The translations under genes and the position numbers were made by a program. This document shows, in pieces, positions 50,685 to 60,563 of a stretch of DNA of 64,000 bases. Origin of the DNA: a virus; IMG/VR virus record IMGVR_UViG_3300023278_002893, positions 62,001-126,000 of that record, one strand, 5' to 3'. Within the stretch, counting starts at the first letter, position 1, and every line of letters begins with the position of its first letter. The notes under the pieces were generated by a model, which did no database searches, had not been told where the DNA came from, and saw nothing but the letters and a program-made list of their open reading frames with translations.

Positions 50685-50713
50685 ACTATACGACATAGTC
50701 CCCTCAATGTCAA
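50685..50713 (-). promoter_or_regulatory. Sigma70-like promoter upstream of sliding clamp
   Basis: -35 TTGACA (50713-50708), 17 bases, -10 TATAGT (50690-50685). The spacer carries GAGGGGACT, a half of the palindromic site in other promoters here, shifted by one base. It should transcribe the clamp, RecA, DnaB and primase genes. Confidence 0.87.
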
Positions 50714-50735
50714 GTATTTAATTTCGCGGATTGAA

Positions 50736-52736
50736 TTACGGATCACCTGTAATAGTGGCGCTTAGATCTACTGGGAATACTCTATTGGCTAGAGCATTCA
50801 TATCGAAGAAGTCCCGGACAGCGGAGACTTCTGCGGGGAGGGAAACTGTTCCACCAGAACCCGTAATAATTGCTGACATGTCGAACTCTCCTTGAAGTCC
50901 AATTACGGAGGCAATGCAATTTCGTACCGCCTCATCTAATGTAGCGAAAGAAGTAAGGTTTCCTAAGCGACTTACCCGACCGGCTGCGAAATCTCCAAAC
51001 AATCCGGAGGTGATTTCACGAAAGGATCTAACATTGATCTTCCAATTCTCTGTACTGTCACCGATGAACGCATCCTGAGTACCATTGACGTAGAAGTAAT
51101 CTAGGAGCTGTCCTTCTAGTTGTATTCGAATCTCCTGAATATCTAATTCTCTGCCCCCTCTGAGCTCCGCTGCGGTTATCGAATTGCGAGCAGGTGACAC
51201 ACGTGGGAGTCTACGTAAAGCTTTGATACGTGCAGGGAGATCTACATTTGGGGCACCTGCTGAAATAGCCGCACCTAAATTCAGACCACGGAAAGGCGAG
51301 AAAACAACACTAATAGTATCTGTTGTCAGGAATGTGGGTAGTTGCGGAAGCATAGGAGTGAATCTAACTAAAATAGAATCCATTGTATAGAATATTTCTT
51401 TCTGGTTTATAGTAGCGCCGAGATCGGCGTCTATAAAAGACAATATGTTAGCACCCAGATCACCTACATGTTGTGCGGTCGCAGTTGCGGAAAGGGTTAG
51501 GTTTGCGGAACCTCCTGCACAAGTGGGGCTACCTATGGTGGCGCGGATGTCAGACGCATTGAGGGTACTGATAGTTAGAATAGCAGTAACGAAAGTCTCC
51601 GAGGCCCGGAGAAATGCAGAAAGATCTGCGGTGTCACGAAGAGATTCGATGGTCGCGGGCAGGTTGTGAAGATTAGAGTTGGAAGAAATAGAAGCAAGAA
51701 GATTACTGGGGTGGAAAGGCTCTAAGGTGGCTGCCAAAAACCTATCGTGCTCACCCAAAAGCCAAGCGCTTGTGGTGGCTGCGAGAGTCTTAGAGGAAAG
51801 GAAAGTAATGGTGGCTGGGAGATCCGCTTCAACTTCTATCTCCAGACCGATTGTGGCCTTTAGATCAGCAGGGACGAGACCCAACAGCGACACAGGTAGA
51901 TCTATCAAATCCTTACTGGAACTTAGGAACGCCGAAAGATCCGACTCATCAAGGGGATCTCCTGTAATGGTGGCTGTTAGGAAATCCTCCATGCGGGAAG
52001 AAAGGGTTGCTGGTATATTTAGTTGGGCCGCTGAAAAACCTGTAACATATGCGAATAGCTTAGGGGCCGCGAGACCAAGCATTGTTCCGGGCATATCCCT
52101 ATACTGAAAGGCAAAAATGTCGGCGGGAACATCAAATTTCTGAACTGATTGGATAAGGCCTGGAAGATCGTGGGGAGCCCAGATAATAGCACCCAAGTTG
52201 GTTCCGTGTTGGGAGAACACAGTTGCTGCCAGATCAGGAGCTGCTATCCCTAGGATTATTCCTCCCAAATCTTTTTGGGTAATCTGTAAACGAGCACCGA
52301 GATCAAGTTGTGCTAGAACACCTGTGATAGAAGCAGGCAAATCTGAAGAAAACAGTCCGAAGATTACAGCCTGAAGTTCTGGTAGGAATGCTACTGGAAA
52401 AACACACGCGGGAAGATCAAATGCTTCCTGAGCCCTAATAAACAAAGCCAGATCTTCCGTACCTGTCTGTACGGCACGCATAACTGCGCGAAGATCTGGA
52501 AAGTTATATGCAATAGGGGGCTTGCGAACGATACCTTCGATAATGGTAAAGTCTGAAATAAAAGAAATACCAGACTGAGTTTGATCTGAGGCTGGAGTAG
52601 GGGTACTTCCCAACACGGCCTGGATATGAGGGCCGGTATGGGCAGATATAATAGAGCGTATCAACGCCCCCGCGTCTTCACGACCGGCATTATATAGGGC
52701 ACTATTATATGTATTCCTATTATAAGTACCTGCCAA
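50736..52736 (-). CDS. Virion or adhesin protein made of about 25 twelve-residue repeats
   Basis: The start is TTG 52736 with GGAG six bases ahead. From about residue 20 to 530 the chain is a run of units near 12-15 residues of the form D/N-L-P-A-x-I (DLPASITGVLAQL, DLGARLQITQK, DLGGIILGIAAP, DLAATVFSQHGT, NLGAIIWAPH, DLPGLIQSVQKF, NIPATLSSRMED, DLPATITFLSSK). Such spacing suggests a stacked solenoid, perhaps a beta-helix. The last 130 residues are a distinct domain. It follows the other large virion genes. I know no family for it. Confidence 0.75.
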   Translation of the reverse strand: MAGTYNRNTYNSALYNAGREDAGALIRSIISAHTGPHIQAVLGSTPTPASDQTQSGISFISDFTIIEGIVRKPPIAYNFPDLRAVMRAVQTGTEDLALFIRAQEAFDLPACVFPVAFLPELQAVIFGLFSSDLPASITGVLAQLDLGARLQITQKDLGGIILGIAAPDLAATVFSQHGTNLGAIIWAPHDLPGLIQSVQKFDVPADIFAFQYRDMPGTMLGLAAPKLFAYVTGFSAAQLNIPATLSSRMEDFLTATITGDPLDESDLSAFLSSSKDLIDLPVSLLGLVPADLKATIGLEIEVEADLPATITFLSSKTLAATTSAWLLGEHDRFLAATLEPFHPSNLLASISSNSNLHNLPATIESLRDTADLSAFLRASETFVTAILTISTLNASDIRATIGSPTCAGGSANLTLSATATAQHVGDLGANILSFIDADLGATINQKEIFYTMDSILVRFTPMLPQLPTFLTTDTISVVFSPFRGLNLGAAISAGAPNVDLPARIKALRRLPRVSPARNSITAAELRGGRELDIQEIRIQLEGQLLDYFYVNGTQDAFIGDSTENWKINVRSFREITSGLFGDFAAGRVSRLGNLTSFATLDEAVRNCIASVIGLQGEFDMSAIITGSGGTVSLPAEVSAVRDFFDMNALANRVFPVDLSATITGDP

Positions 52737-52782
52737 TTTTATCTCCTACAATTATTCTATTTTATATGACCCCTCTCAGTTA

Positions 52783-55700
52783 TTAGTCGGGAGTAACCTT
52801 CAATGTGTGGCCTGCTGAAATATCCACCCAAACATCCCCAGCATTCAAAGAACCCGACGACGTAGGCAATCCTGGCAAGTTCAAGTTTTGAGTGAAGGTA
52901 CCGCTGATAGAAGAAATGTCATTAGGCGTGGAAGCTACCGGATCTATAACCTCAAGACTAAAGTGAATAAACGTATCAGGGGAGGCACTAGAACCAAGAG
53001 TGAGGGTAGTACCCTGTGTGTGTAAAACACCGGGAGTAAATATATCACCCTCTACGACGTCAAGAACAGGAGTGATTGCCTGTTGCCTCAAATCAGATGT
53101 AAGATTAGGAGCGCCTCTCCAAGAACCCACGGTGGCACCGTTCTTACTAATAAAGAATGTTCGATCGCCGGTCGAGCCTGTAGGGAAAGACCCTCCATAA
53201 CTCACCCTTACTTTATTAATTCCTGCGGGTATGACAAATCTTCCCTCCTGCGCAGTGTCAAAAAAACCATCCGTATCAAAATGTACAGTATCAAAAGAAA
53301 GTGTGCCATCGCCGTTAAACGCGATGGCGCCGGAGTCAACGTCGATCCCACTAGAGCTGGCTACCTTCGCTCCCCTGAAACCTGCGGAAGAGCCGGGGCT
53401 AAGGGGAATACCTTGAAGAGTTATGGTGTCTGAAAATATACCAGATGCAGTGATAATAGATTTATCATCGATTGCCGTACTTGCGGTACCTATTGTGATA
53501 CCATCGGTAAAGGTACCTGTTACTGCAGTAAGTTCTCCAGTACCATCTAACTCAAGAGGCTTGCCGCCCGCTGTCGTTATAGTCCCATCCCCGCTGTCAT
53601 AAGCGTCTTGAAGAGTTCCACCCCCGCCCCCTCCGCCCCCGGTAGTAATCGTTACCTGACCGCCGCCGTCATCTGTTAAAGTACCAGTAGTAACTACAAT
53701 GGTATTTACATTAGATACAGTAGGAACACCGTCAGTTTCTTTGACAGTCAAAGCGGCGCCGCCACTTGTACCTGTAGAAACAGGAGTTCCTGAGATTGTC
53801 AGAGAGTCTGAATATATACCCGAAGACAAGACGAGGGGGTCAGACACACTCGCTTGCTCGCCACTGACCGTCATGATCTGTCCATCTTCTGTTATGGTTA
53901 CTGAACCTGCACCTGCTGCAGTAACCGAACCGGTGATGGAATTGATTTCAGTAACTCCAGAGTCTGTAGAAACAGGAATACCCGAAACAGTCAGGCTGTC
54001 GGACACCGCACCGCTAGTGGTTGTAAAATGAACGGCATCTAGATTCTCTACAGTTGCGGTACCTGTAACTGTAATATCAGTAAATACGAGAGAATCGGAG
54101 AGTTCGGTCATAACCGGAATACCCGAAACCGTTGCTGACTGGCTGATCTCTACAATATCTGCATCAAGCTGGTGAGTAGTAATGTTATCACTATTGATGG
54201 TAGTAAATGACACATCCGGCGATCCGGGGGGAGGCGACATGCCCCAAATAATCAATGAGCCATCCGTATTAGTAATGGTACCCCCGTTTGTTCTTCGCGC
54301 ATATAAATCGAAATCCTTGAAGGTAAGAACATTATCTAAAGTGCGGAACATCATAGTAGGTCGATATAAAACATCATCAAAAACAGATCCCTCATTAAAG
54401 GGGTGCTGTCCTGAATCTACACTATAATCTTCTCCATCTGTAACATTTTTTATCTTGTATCCAGCGGCAGTGGTATCCGTAGTCGTAGTAAAACCAGCAA
54501 TTCCAATAACTAACAACTGTTCTCGTTGGCGAGGAGTATACGTCTGAGAATATGCATTAAGTTTAGCGGACGTGGAAGATGAAATAGATTGATCCGCGGC
54601 GTCCCTAACTCCCTGAATCTGATCAAACGCTGACGTATTGACTACAAAAAATCTAGCTCTCTGTGAAGCTGAAGTTGAAGAAAATGCAATATTAGTGCTC
54701 TGCTCCATCTTCAAAATATGAGAACCCGCTGTTAGGGTTTCAATAACTGCGCCTGGGCAGGGGGATTTAAAATTGTTACCTGACTCTGCCTGAGTCATCA
54801 GCTCGGCACCGTCCAATAAGAATCTATTTCGACCTTCAAGTCCCGCACTAAGCTCACTCCCAAATAGTATGAGGTATTCTCCAGTTTCGGGGGCGGTAAA
54901 ATTAAGCGATGAGAAAAATTTACCTGTGTTATCAAAATCTTCAAAGGCGGACTGGTCGTGTGTTTGTCCTGTATCACTTCCATTAGTAAACCAATAGTCA
55001 GTCCCCGACACAAGACTCATCTGCTCAAGAGGAACAGAAACAATACCCATTGCGCCGTATTGACCGGTATTAGCACCGGAACCTAACTTAACTTGAATCG
55101 TAGCGGCAGAAACAGCGTCACCTGTAATGACCTTAAATCCCGCAACCTCAGCACCGCCCGTATGCCCAATTTTTACAGAAGACTGGGCGGCGCCTTCAGC
55201 CATGACAGACGTACCAAACCGGGCACGTATGTCCAAACTACCCGTGCTGGCGCTCGAAGTATCAAAACCAATATTACCTCTATAAAAAACAAGAGACTCG
55301 CCTGCTGAAATAGGGGCCGTCGAATGAACTGTCGTAAATGCAGCTGAGCTCATAGTGCCGGTAGAGTCATCAAAACTACCAAGAGCTGATGGAAAACTAC
55401 TAACAGGTATTTCTCCAAAAGTTGCAATACCTGAAACAGTCACGTCTTCCTTGAAATCGGCCGGGCCAGAAACTACCAATGACCCCGATGCTGTAATCCA
55501 ACCCGCCTCGATTAGATTATCTACGGTGAGAGTACCTGAGATATTAACATTACCAAACTCATCTTTTGGAACAAACTCTGGCGAACCTGAGATACCTACA
55601 AAAGTTTCTAACGCAATGATGGCATCCTTAAGTTCGTTGTGGTGCTCCGCCATGACAGTGAAATCCACATTATCATTTTGGTTATGTGCGACTGCGGTCG

Positions 55701-55953
55701 TGCCTCCGGCCCCGCGCTCAGCCCCACTGAACGTGGTCTCCGAGAACCCGTCGTAACGAATAGCCTCCGCCAAAGTTATGTCGGAAGGATCTGAAAGAAT
55801 AGTAATGAATCCCGCAGTCGGATAGCCAGTCGTAGTAACAACGGGTATCGTAAGCGTAGTATTGTCAATAGAGGACGTTAGTTGGGTACGTCCGTTATTG
55901 ATCGCTAAGAATAACGAATCATTATCATCTTTAGAATTTGGAAAATTAGGCAT
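52783..55953 (-). CDS. Long tail-fibre-like virion protein
   Basis: The 1056-residue protein has repeats of the form SD-x-L-T-V/I-S-G-I/T-P-V (such as SDSLTVSGIPVS, SDSLTISGTPVS) separated by Ser/Gly/Thr-rich spacers, a glycine run (GGGGGGGGTLQDAYDSGDG) near residue 780, and two jelly-roll-like blocks: FFSSLNFTAPETGEYLILFG and GFFDTAQEGRFVIPAGINKV, reminiscent of C1q-like domains. It is probably a trimeric fibre or baseplate-linked adhesin. GGAG precedes ATG 55953. Confidence 0.8.
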   Translation of the reverse strand: MPNFPNSKDDNDSLFLAINNGRTQLTSSIDNTTLTIPVVTTTGYPTAGFITILSDPSDITLAEAIRYDGFSETTFSGAERGAGGTTAVAHNQNDNVDFTVMAEHHNELKDAIIALETFVGISGSPEFVPKDEFGNVNISGTLTVDNLIEAGWITASGSLVVSGPADFKEDVTVSGIATFGEIPVSSFPSALGSFDDSTGTMSSAAFTTVHSTAPISAGESLVFYRGNIGFDTSSASTGSLDIRARFGTSVMAEGAAQSSVKIGHTGGAEVAGFKVITGDAVSAATIQVKLGSGANTGQYGAMGIVSVPLEQMSLVSGTDYWFTNGSDTGQTHDQSAFEDFDNTGKFFSSLNFTAPETGEYLILFGSELSAGLEGRNRFLLDGAELMTQAESGNNFKSPCPGAVIETLTAGSHILKMEQSTNIAFSSTSASQRARFFVVNTSAFDQIQGVRDAADQSISSSTSAKLNAYSQTYTPRQREQLLVIGIAGFTTTTDTTAAGYKIKNVTDGEDYSVDSGQHPFNEGSVFDDVLYRPTMMFRTLDNVLTFKDFDLYARRTNGGTITNTDGSLIIWGMSPPPGSPDVSFTTINSDNITTHQLDADIVEISQSATVSGIPVMTELSDSLVFTDITVTGTATVENLDAVHFTTTSGAVSDSLTVSGIPVSTDSGVTEINSITGSVTAAGAGSVTITEDGQIMTVSGEQASVSDPLVLSSGIYSDSLTISGTPVSTGTSGGAALTVKETDGVPTVSNVNTIVVTTGTLTDDGGGQVTITTGGGGGGGGTLQDAYDSGDGTITTAGGKPLELDGTGELTAVTGTFTDGITIGTASTAIDDKSIITASGIFSDTITLQGIPLSPGSSAGFRGAKVASSSGIDVDSGAIAFNGDGTLSFDTVHFDTDGFFDTAQEGRFVIPAGINKVRVSYGGSFPTGSTGDRTFFISKNGATVGSWRGAPNLTSDLRQQAITPVLDVVEGDIFTPGVLHTQGTTLTLGSSASPDTFIHFSLEVIDPVASTPNDISSISGTFTQNLNLPGLPTSSGSLNAGDVWVDISAGHTLKVTPD

Positions 55954-55971
55954 TAAGGTTCTCCAAGAGGA

Positions 55972-56949
55972 TCAAGGAAGTTCTGGCCATACATCTATAT
56001 CCACCGCACGAATGACATTCGAGATACCCGTAACCGTAGTGATACTTCGCGTGCCTGATTCTGAGGTATGTATGGCTGAAACATTATTTTCGGACATATC
56101 AAATACTAAAACAGCACCACTGGTGGCAGTGTATAAACTACCACTTGTGTAATAGGAACCTAAACTGAAATCCACACTGACGGTAGGATCAGTAGTTAGA
56201 ACGGTATTATTAGCAGAGGATTCACTGCCCTGGTCTTCTTCAAATACAAAAGTGCCCCCCGAGGTAGCTACCCCAATTGCAGGGAGCTGCCCGGATACTT
56301 CGGAAAGGGTTATGTCAAAGGGAGGTTCCGCAGGAAGTGCGGGAGATGAGGTATTACTATACTCAAAATCTACATCAATTATATTTGTTCCGGTCGTAGA
56401 AAGCAAGTCGTAATTGGTCTCCACAGAGCCTTCATGTATTCCAGACGCAGTAGTCCAATATCCTCCCGCAGCGGTCAATCTTACAGAGTCGGATCCGCTG
56501 ACCACAGTACGAGTGGCATATTCTGATTCATCTGTAATGAAATCGACCCCCGACGCGGTGCCAATTAGAAGGCGTCCTGGGCTCGCATCTAAGTCCTTTA
56601 TGTGGTTATCCGACACTGGAGGACTAGTTAGAGTAGTAAAACGCTGTACAAACTGATCTGAGAAGTCTGAGCCCGGTGTACGGATGCGTATGTATTCCAT
56701 ATCGAAGATACCACTAGCCACAGTGCCTACATACAATTTACCCCGCAAGGGGTATGCACGCCAATCTACCGCAGCAGTAATGGGCTCTGAGGGAAGGGTG
56801 CCGGAAGAGATCACGTACCCCTTGAAAAGATCCACCACGTCAATGCCGCCGGAGGTAACGACGACCGCGTAGCGTTCCTCCACAATAAAGACATCGCGAG
56901 TGGCTGTCCCCGCTCCCGTGATCAAAGGCGTAGTGATCACAGTTCCCAT
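55972..56949 (-). CDS. Beta-propeller-like virion protein
   Basis: The 325-residue protein repeats strands of the type RYAVVVTSGGIDVVDLFKGY, GKLYVGTVASGIFDMEYIRI, GRLLIGTASGVDFITDESE and GSLYTATSGAVLVFDMSE, about 45-60 residues apart, which fits blades of a beta-propeller. It starts with TAATG overlap to the upstream virion gene. Likely a component of the tail tip. Confidence 0.7.
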   Translation of the reverse strand: MGTVITTPLITGAGTATRDVFIVEERYAVVVTSGGIDVVDLFKGYVISSGTLPSEPITAAVDWRAYPLRGKLYVGTVASGIFDMEYIRIRTPGSDFSDQFVQRFTTLTSPPVSDNHIKDLDASPGRLLIGTASGVDFITDESEYATRTVVSGSDSVRLTAAGGYWTTASGIHEGSVETNYDLLSTTGTNIIDVDFEYSNTSSPALPAEPPFDITLSEVSGQLPAIGVATSGGTFVFEEDQGSESSANNTVLTTDPTVSVDFSLGSYYTSGSLYTATSGAVLVFDMSENNVSAIHTSESGTRSITTVTGISNVIRAVDIDVWPELP

Positions 56950-59900
56950 TAGTTCGGCAACTCCCAGAAAACTTTCAGATTACCCGTCTGATCGCCCAAA
57001 GACTGACCCTCGGGGATATCAGTGCGAAGATAAAGATCTGTGGTTCCAGAGGCGGGGATAAGTCCGACCCGCAATCCCTGATCCAATTGGGAAGTCACGA
57101 GTTGAGGGCTAGTAGTGTGGTCAGGGCTAGAAGTCAGAGTGTATTGAACCTGTGCGTATCTTCCGGTAGGGAATAAAACACTTCCCTCCTGAAGAGAATC
57201 GTAAGCCAAAGTTCCAGAGAGGGCACCCCATACCGGATCTATTCCGCGCGGAGTTACTGGCGTGATTGCGTATTCCAGATCGGGGCCTGCGGAGCACGAG
57301 TACATAAACTGAATGGTCTTGTGGTCATAACGCCTATTGTTGTTAATCCTATCACCAATCTGTATGTCATAGTCTTCTGAGAATTGTGCCTCTCTACATT
57401 GGAGCAGATTAAAAGATTCTCTCTCGGAGTCATAGGTACTAGCTGCTAGGAAAAGCAACTGGCGGTCGGAGAGCAACTCCGTAGCATCCGATCCCGCCGC
57501 GGAGGTGCCCGAGAATCCGGAGCGTCTCATTCCTAATTCTGCCAAACTGACACCATTGCGCACCGACACGCCTCTCGGATCTACCAAATCTACCTTGGTA
57601 ACAGAGACGAGGGTACCCGCAACCAGCACAACTCTCAGTGCGTACATTTCGGGACGTCGGTTTGCGGAATTATTGACACTGTTAAGGGGGTTTCCAAAAA
57701 AAAGATATAACAAACCATCTATTGGATTATAAACACATTGCATAGCATTGGGATTACCATCTGCCTCTGACATACCAGGAATGGTAGATAAATCTATAAC
57801 CACTGACTCTGATACCAGTGTGTTGTCTTCCGTTACTAAATCCCCTCTCTGGATAACCATCAAAAGATCACCAGAGGAACTATCCACAGTATCGCTAGTA
57901 AGTGCGTAAAAATAAGTACCATCGAAAGTTAGGCAACTCATGTTATTCCAGCGCGTTGAGGAGCCCCCTATAGAATCTTCTCGCCAACTACTACGAAGGA
58001 AGTTACCCTGAGTATCCATTGTAATTGCATAATAGATAACGGTGTTTACGAAGAAATAGGGCTGTCTCTGTACTATATGAATCTCATCGAATGCGGCATC
58101 CCAAATCATACCCACAGGTTCGAATGTTTCGGTCGCAGTGACGGCGGCTTCATAACTATAATTTATCTGGCCTTGGAGATGATCTGTTCTCATATACTCA
58201 AATGAATTGGGATCATAGACATCCCAGATAGGACGTAAATCACTAGGGGCTGTACCGCTCAGCAACACATTGAGCACCCACAACTCATCATTGTCTGGGT
58301 GATACATCATGGCCCCACCTAAATTCTTAATTGTGTTGGTACCGGCGACTTCTCTACTGGTAACAAATCCATTGTTTTGGTTTATGATCCAATCATTTCC
58401 GCCGGAAGCATATTCCTCCTCATTAAGCCACTTGGCTGTTGGATAAACCCCAAGAGCAGTTGAGAGTTGATTGGTAGGATAAGTACTATCTGATCCCCAA
58501 TTAGATCTAATCAATTCCTGACCTATTACAGGTGAGGAAATGGGCGGAGTATCGCTTGCTCTGGCTCTGATAGTCTTGAATGCTGACGCGGTGTCACTAT
58601 CTATAGACGACTCTCGGGTCTCAATGGACGTAAAAGAAGAAGACACAAGTGAAGGCTGGGAACCGCCATCAAAAACAGGAGTCGTGTAGGTACCTGTAGC
58701 CAGGTAATCCCCAATGGGGATAGACTCAAACCAAATATTTGTCAAGTGGGTAGCCTCAGAAACCCAAGTCGATGCGAAATTAAGATCCTCTTGACACGTA
58801 GCCGCATCATTGAGAAGTATCGATCCGTTTCCCGGGTCACTTGCATCGGCTCTCCAGGTCAAAGCACCTGGCGACTGGGGACTATACCAAACATCTGCAT
58901 TATTTTCTTCGCTGGAGTACCCAATAAAATCGCCGGGGGCTGCCTTCCAAAATACAAACGCCTCCTGGGATACTGGATTTTGGCCTCCGATCTGTTGGTA
59001 TTGTGCAGTATTCTTGACTATGAAATTAGTACCAGAGGCTGAAGGAAAGTTAAATTGAGGATTATCCTCATCAAACCTGAACAAGAAACAGCCCGTTCTG
59101 GTAGTATTAGCCAACGATGCTATAGACATTATCTTAGTAATAATACAAGGTTCTTTTATCCGAGTATTGAGAGATAAAGTCACACCCTCCTGACGATGAA
59201 AAGAAGTACCATCATTTACCATCGAGGGACGTATCCCCGACGCAACCGTGCGACGTTCTAAAACAACACGATCTGCTCCAGAACTATGAAAAGCCTCGAT
59301 CTCGAAGAAATCGACATCAATGGCGGTACCAGTAACCGCAGTAAAGGGCTGGACACTAAGGCCTCTGACCGTGTGAAATGGAGCACCTGACCACGTGGTC
59401 ACTGAGCCTACATCAAATATGAAATCCTGGATCTCCCCACTTAGATTATTATAAGGGAACTGACTAAGTACGGAATTTTCTACAGGGTAAGGATCTCCCC
59501 CAGCATCCTCCACCCATCTCCAGCGGAGACGAGGGCCCTCAGACACATCATTAACTCCAAGAGGCCCCCCACGCATGCGGACGCGGACGCGGTCATAAAG
59601 ATCGGTATCTATCAGGACATGATTGTTATGGGGACCAAGAATATTACCAATGCCCGCAGGCTCTGACATCAATAAGGCTTCGCCGTCAGTATAATCACCC
59701 ACGTTAATAAAGCTGGGGCCGAGACCTGTGCTGGTATACCCAGCAGCACCATCGAGAGTAAATTCTCTAAACGATAGAGCACTCAATCCCCAACCAACGA
59801 CATCCTGAGAATCTGACCATCTATGGTAAAATCCACTAGAAGTCACCGTGCGTGTGCCTTGCAAAGTACCGGCTGCCCAGGAAGTAACTGCGGGCTGGGA

Positions 59901-60551
59901 ACTCTCAAGAACCTGACGGCCGAACCAGGGGCCGTTAGTACTGGTGGAGATCTCAAAAAGTTCATCCGCGTCTGTACCAGTGTCATCAATAAAGACAAAC
60001 GCAGACCCCTTCTTGGGAAAACGATTGAAAAGTTTGAGAATCTGTACGTTATCAGAGGGCCTGCCCACGGGAGCATCTTCTATCTCTACCTCTGTTTGGT
60101 TACCATCAGCTCCGAAATCTACAAGAGTATCGTCATTGATGGCTTTCCATTCAAATGTATCGACATCTCCGGATGGTGCATGTGTGTATCTAATATATCT
60201 TGGGGCTCCTGAAATTGTAGAATCAGCAATATCTCCAACGTACAAATTAGGGGAGCCAGTTAGTGTAACAGGGAAGTATGCAATATCATCATCGCTTATG
60301 GCCATCTCAGCGGTTGAGGCGTCTTCGGTGTAAAGCTCAATGCGATTCAGCTTCCAACGCGCTCCGAGATCCGCAGTCAGTACAATACTCTCAGTGGCGG
60401 AAACGGTGACTGCTGGAACAGAAATAGCCCCGTCCGCCATAACAGTCATCTGCTGTTCGTCTAAGAGCTGACTACCAGAGAATGTAGGATCAGTGGGAGA
60501 ATTAGCTGTGTTTCTAATAAACCCTTCCCGAATCATATTTCGTTCTACCAT
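56949..60551 (-). CDS. Large virion structural protein, 1200 residues
   Basis: It is a long chain of beta-rich modules. One N-terminal part has WKLNRIELYTEDASTAEMAI as in carbohydrate-binding jelly rolls, and middle parts repeat patterns of NPMLYWNV-like and DPFxLLFGN segments with MQCVYNPIDGLLYLFFGN as propeller-like. There is no catalytic motif. AAAAGGA precedes ATG. A tail or baseplate adhesin is likely; homologues not recognised. Confidence 0.7.
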   Translation of the reverse strand: MVERNMIREGFIRNTANSPTDPTFSGSQLLDEQQMTVMADGAISVPAVTVSATESIVLTADLGARWKLNRIELYTEDASTAEMAISDDDIAYFPVTLTGSPNLYVGDIADSTISGAPRYIRYTHAPSGDVDTFEWKAINDDTLVDFGADGNQTEVEIEDAPVGRPSDNVQILKLFNRFPKKGSAFVFIDDTGTDADELFEISTSTNGPWFGRQVLESSQPAVTSWAAGTLQGTRTVTSSGFYHRWSDSQDVVGWGLSALSFREFTLDGAAGYTSTGLGPSFINVGDYTDGEALLMSEPAGIGNILGPHNNHVLIDTDLYDRVRVRMRGGPLGVNDVSEGPRLRWRWVEDAGGDPYPVENSVLSQFPYNNLSGEIQDFIFDVGSVTTWSGAPFHTVRGLSVQPFTAVTGTAIDVDFFEIEAFHSSGADRVVLERRTVASGIRPSMVNDGTSFHRQEGVTLSLNTRIKEPCIITKIMSIASLANTTRTGCFLFRFDEDNPQFNFPSASGTNFIVKNTAQYQQIGGQNPVSQEAFVFWKAAPGDFIGYSSEENNADVWYSPQSPGALTWRADASDPGNGSILLNDAATCQEDLNFASTWVSEATHLTNIWFESIPIGDYLATGTYTTPVFDGGSQPSLVSSSFTSIETRESSIDSDTASAFKTIRARASDTPPISSPVIGQELIRSNWGSDSTYPTNQLSTALGVYPTAKWLNEEEYASGGNDWIINQNNGFVTSREVAGTNTIKNLGGAMMYHPDNDELWVLNVLLSGTAPSDLRPIWDVYDPNSFEYMRTDHLQGQINYSYEAAVTATETFEPVGMIWDAAFDEIHIVQRQPYFFVNTVIYYAITMDTQGNFLRSSWREDSIGGSSTRWNNMSCLTFDGTYFYALTSDTVDSSSGDLLMVIQRGDLVTEDNTLVSESVVIDLSTIPGMSEADGNPNAMQCVYNPIDGLLYLFFGNPLNSVNNSANRRPEMYALRVVLVAGTLVSVTKVDLVDPRGVSVRNGVSLAELGMRRSGFSGTSAAGSDATELLSDRQLLFLAASTYDSERESFNLLQCREAQFSEDYDIQIGDRINNNRRYDHKTIQFMYSCSAGPDLEYAITPVTPRGIDPVWGALSGTLAYDSLQEGSVLFPTGRYAQVQYTLTSSPDHTTSPQLVTSQLDQGLRVGLIPASGTTDLYLRTDIPEGQSLGDQTGNLKVFWELPN

Positions 60552-60563
60552 ATCATCCTTTTC

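Noticed and set aside
52737-52782. Possible promoter before the repeat protein
   Set aside because: TAGAAT is present, but the -35 position reads TAACTG, which is a poor match. Evidence is too thin to call.
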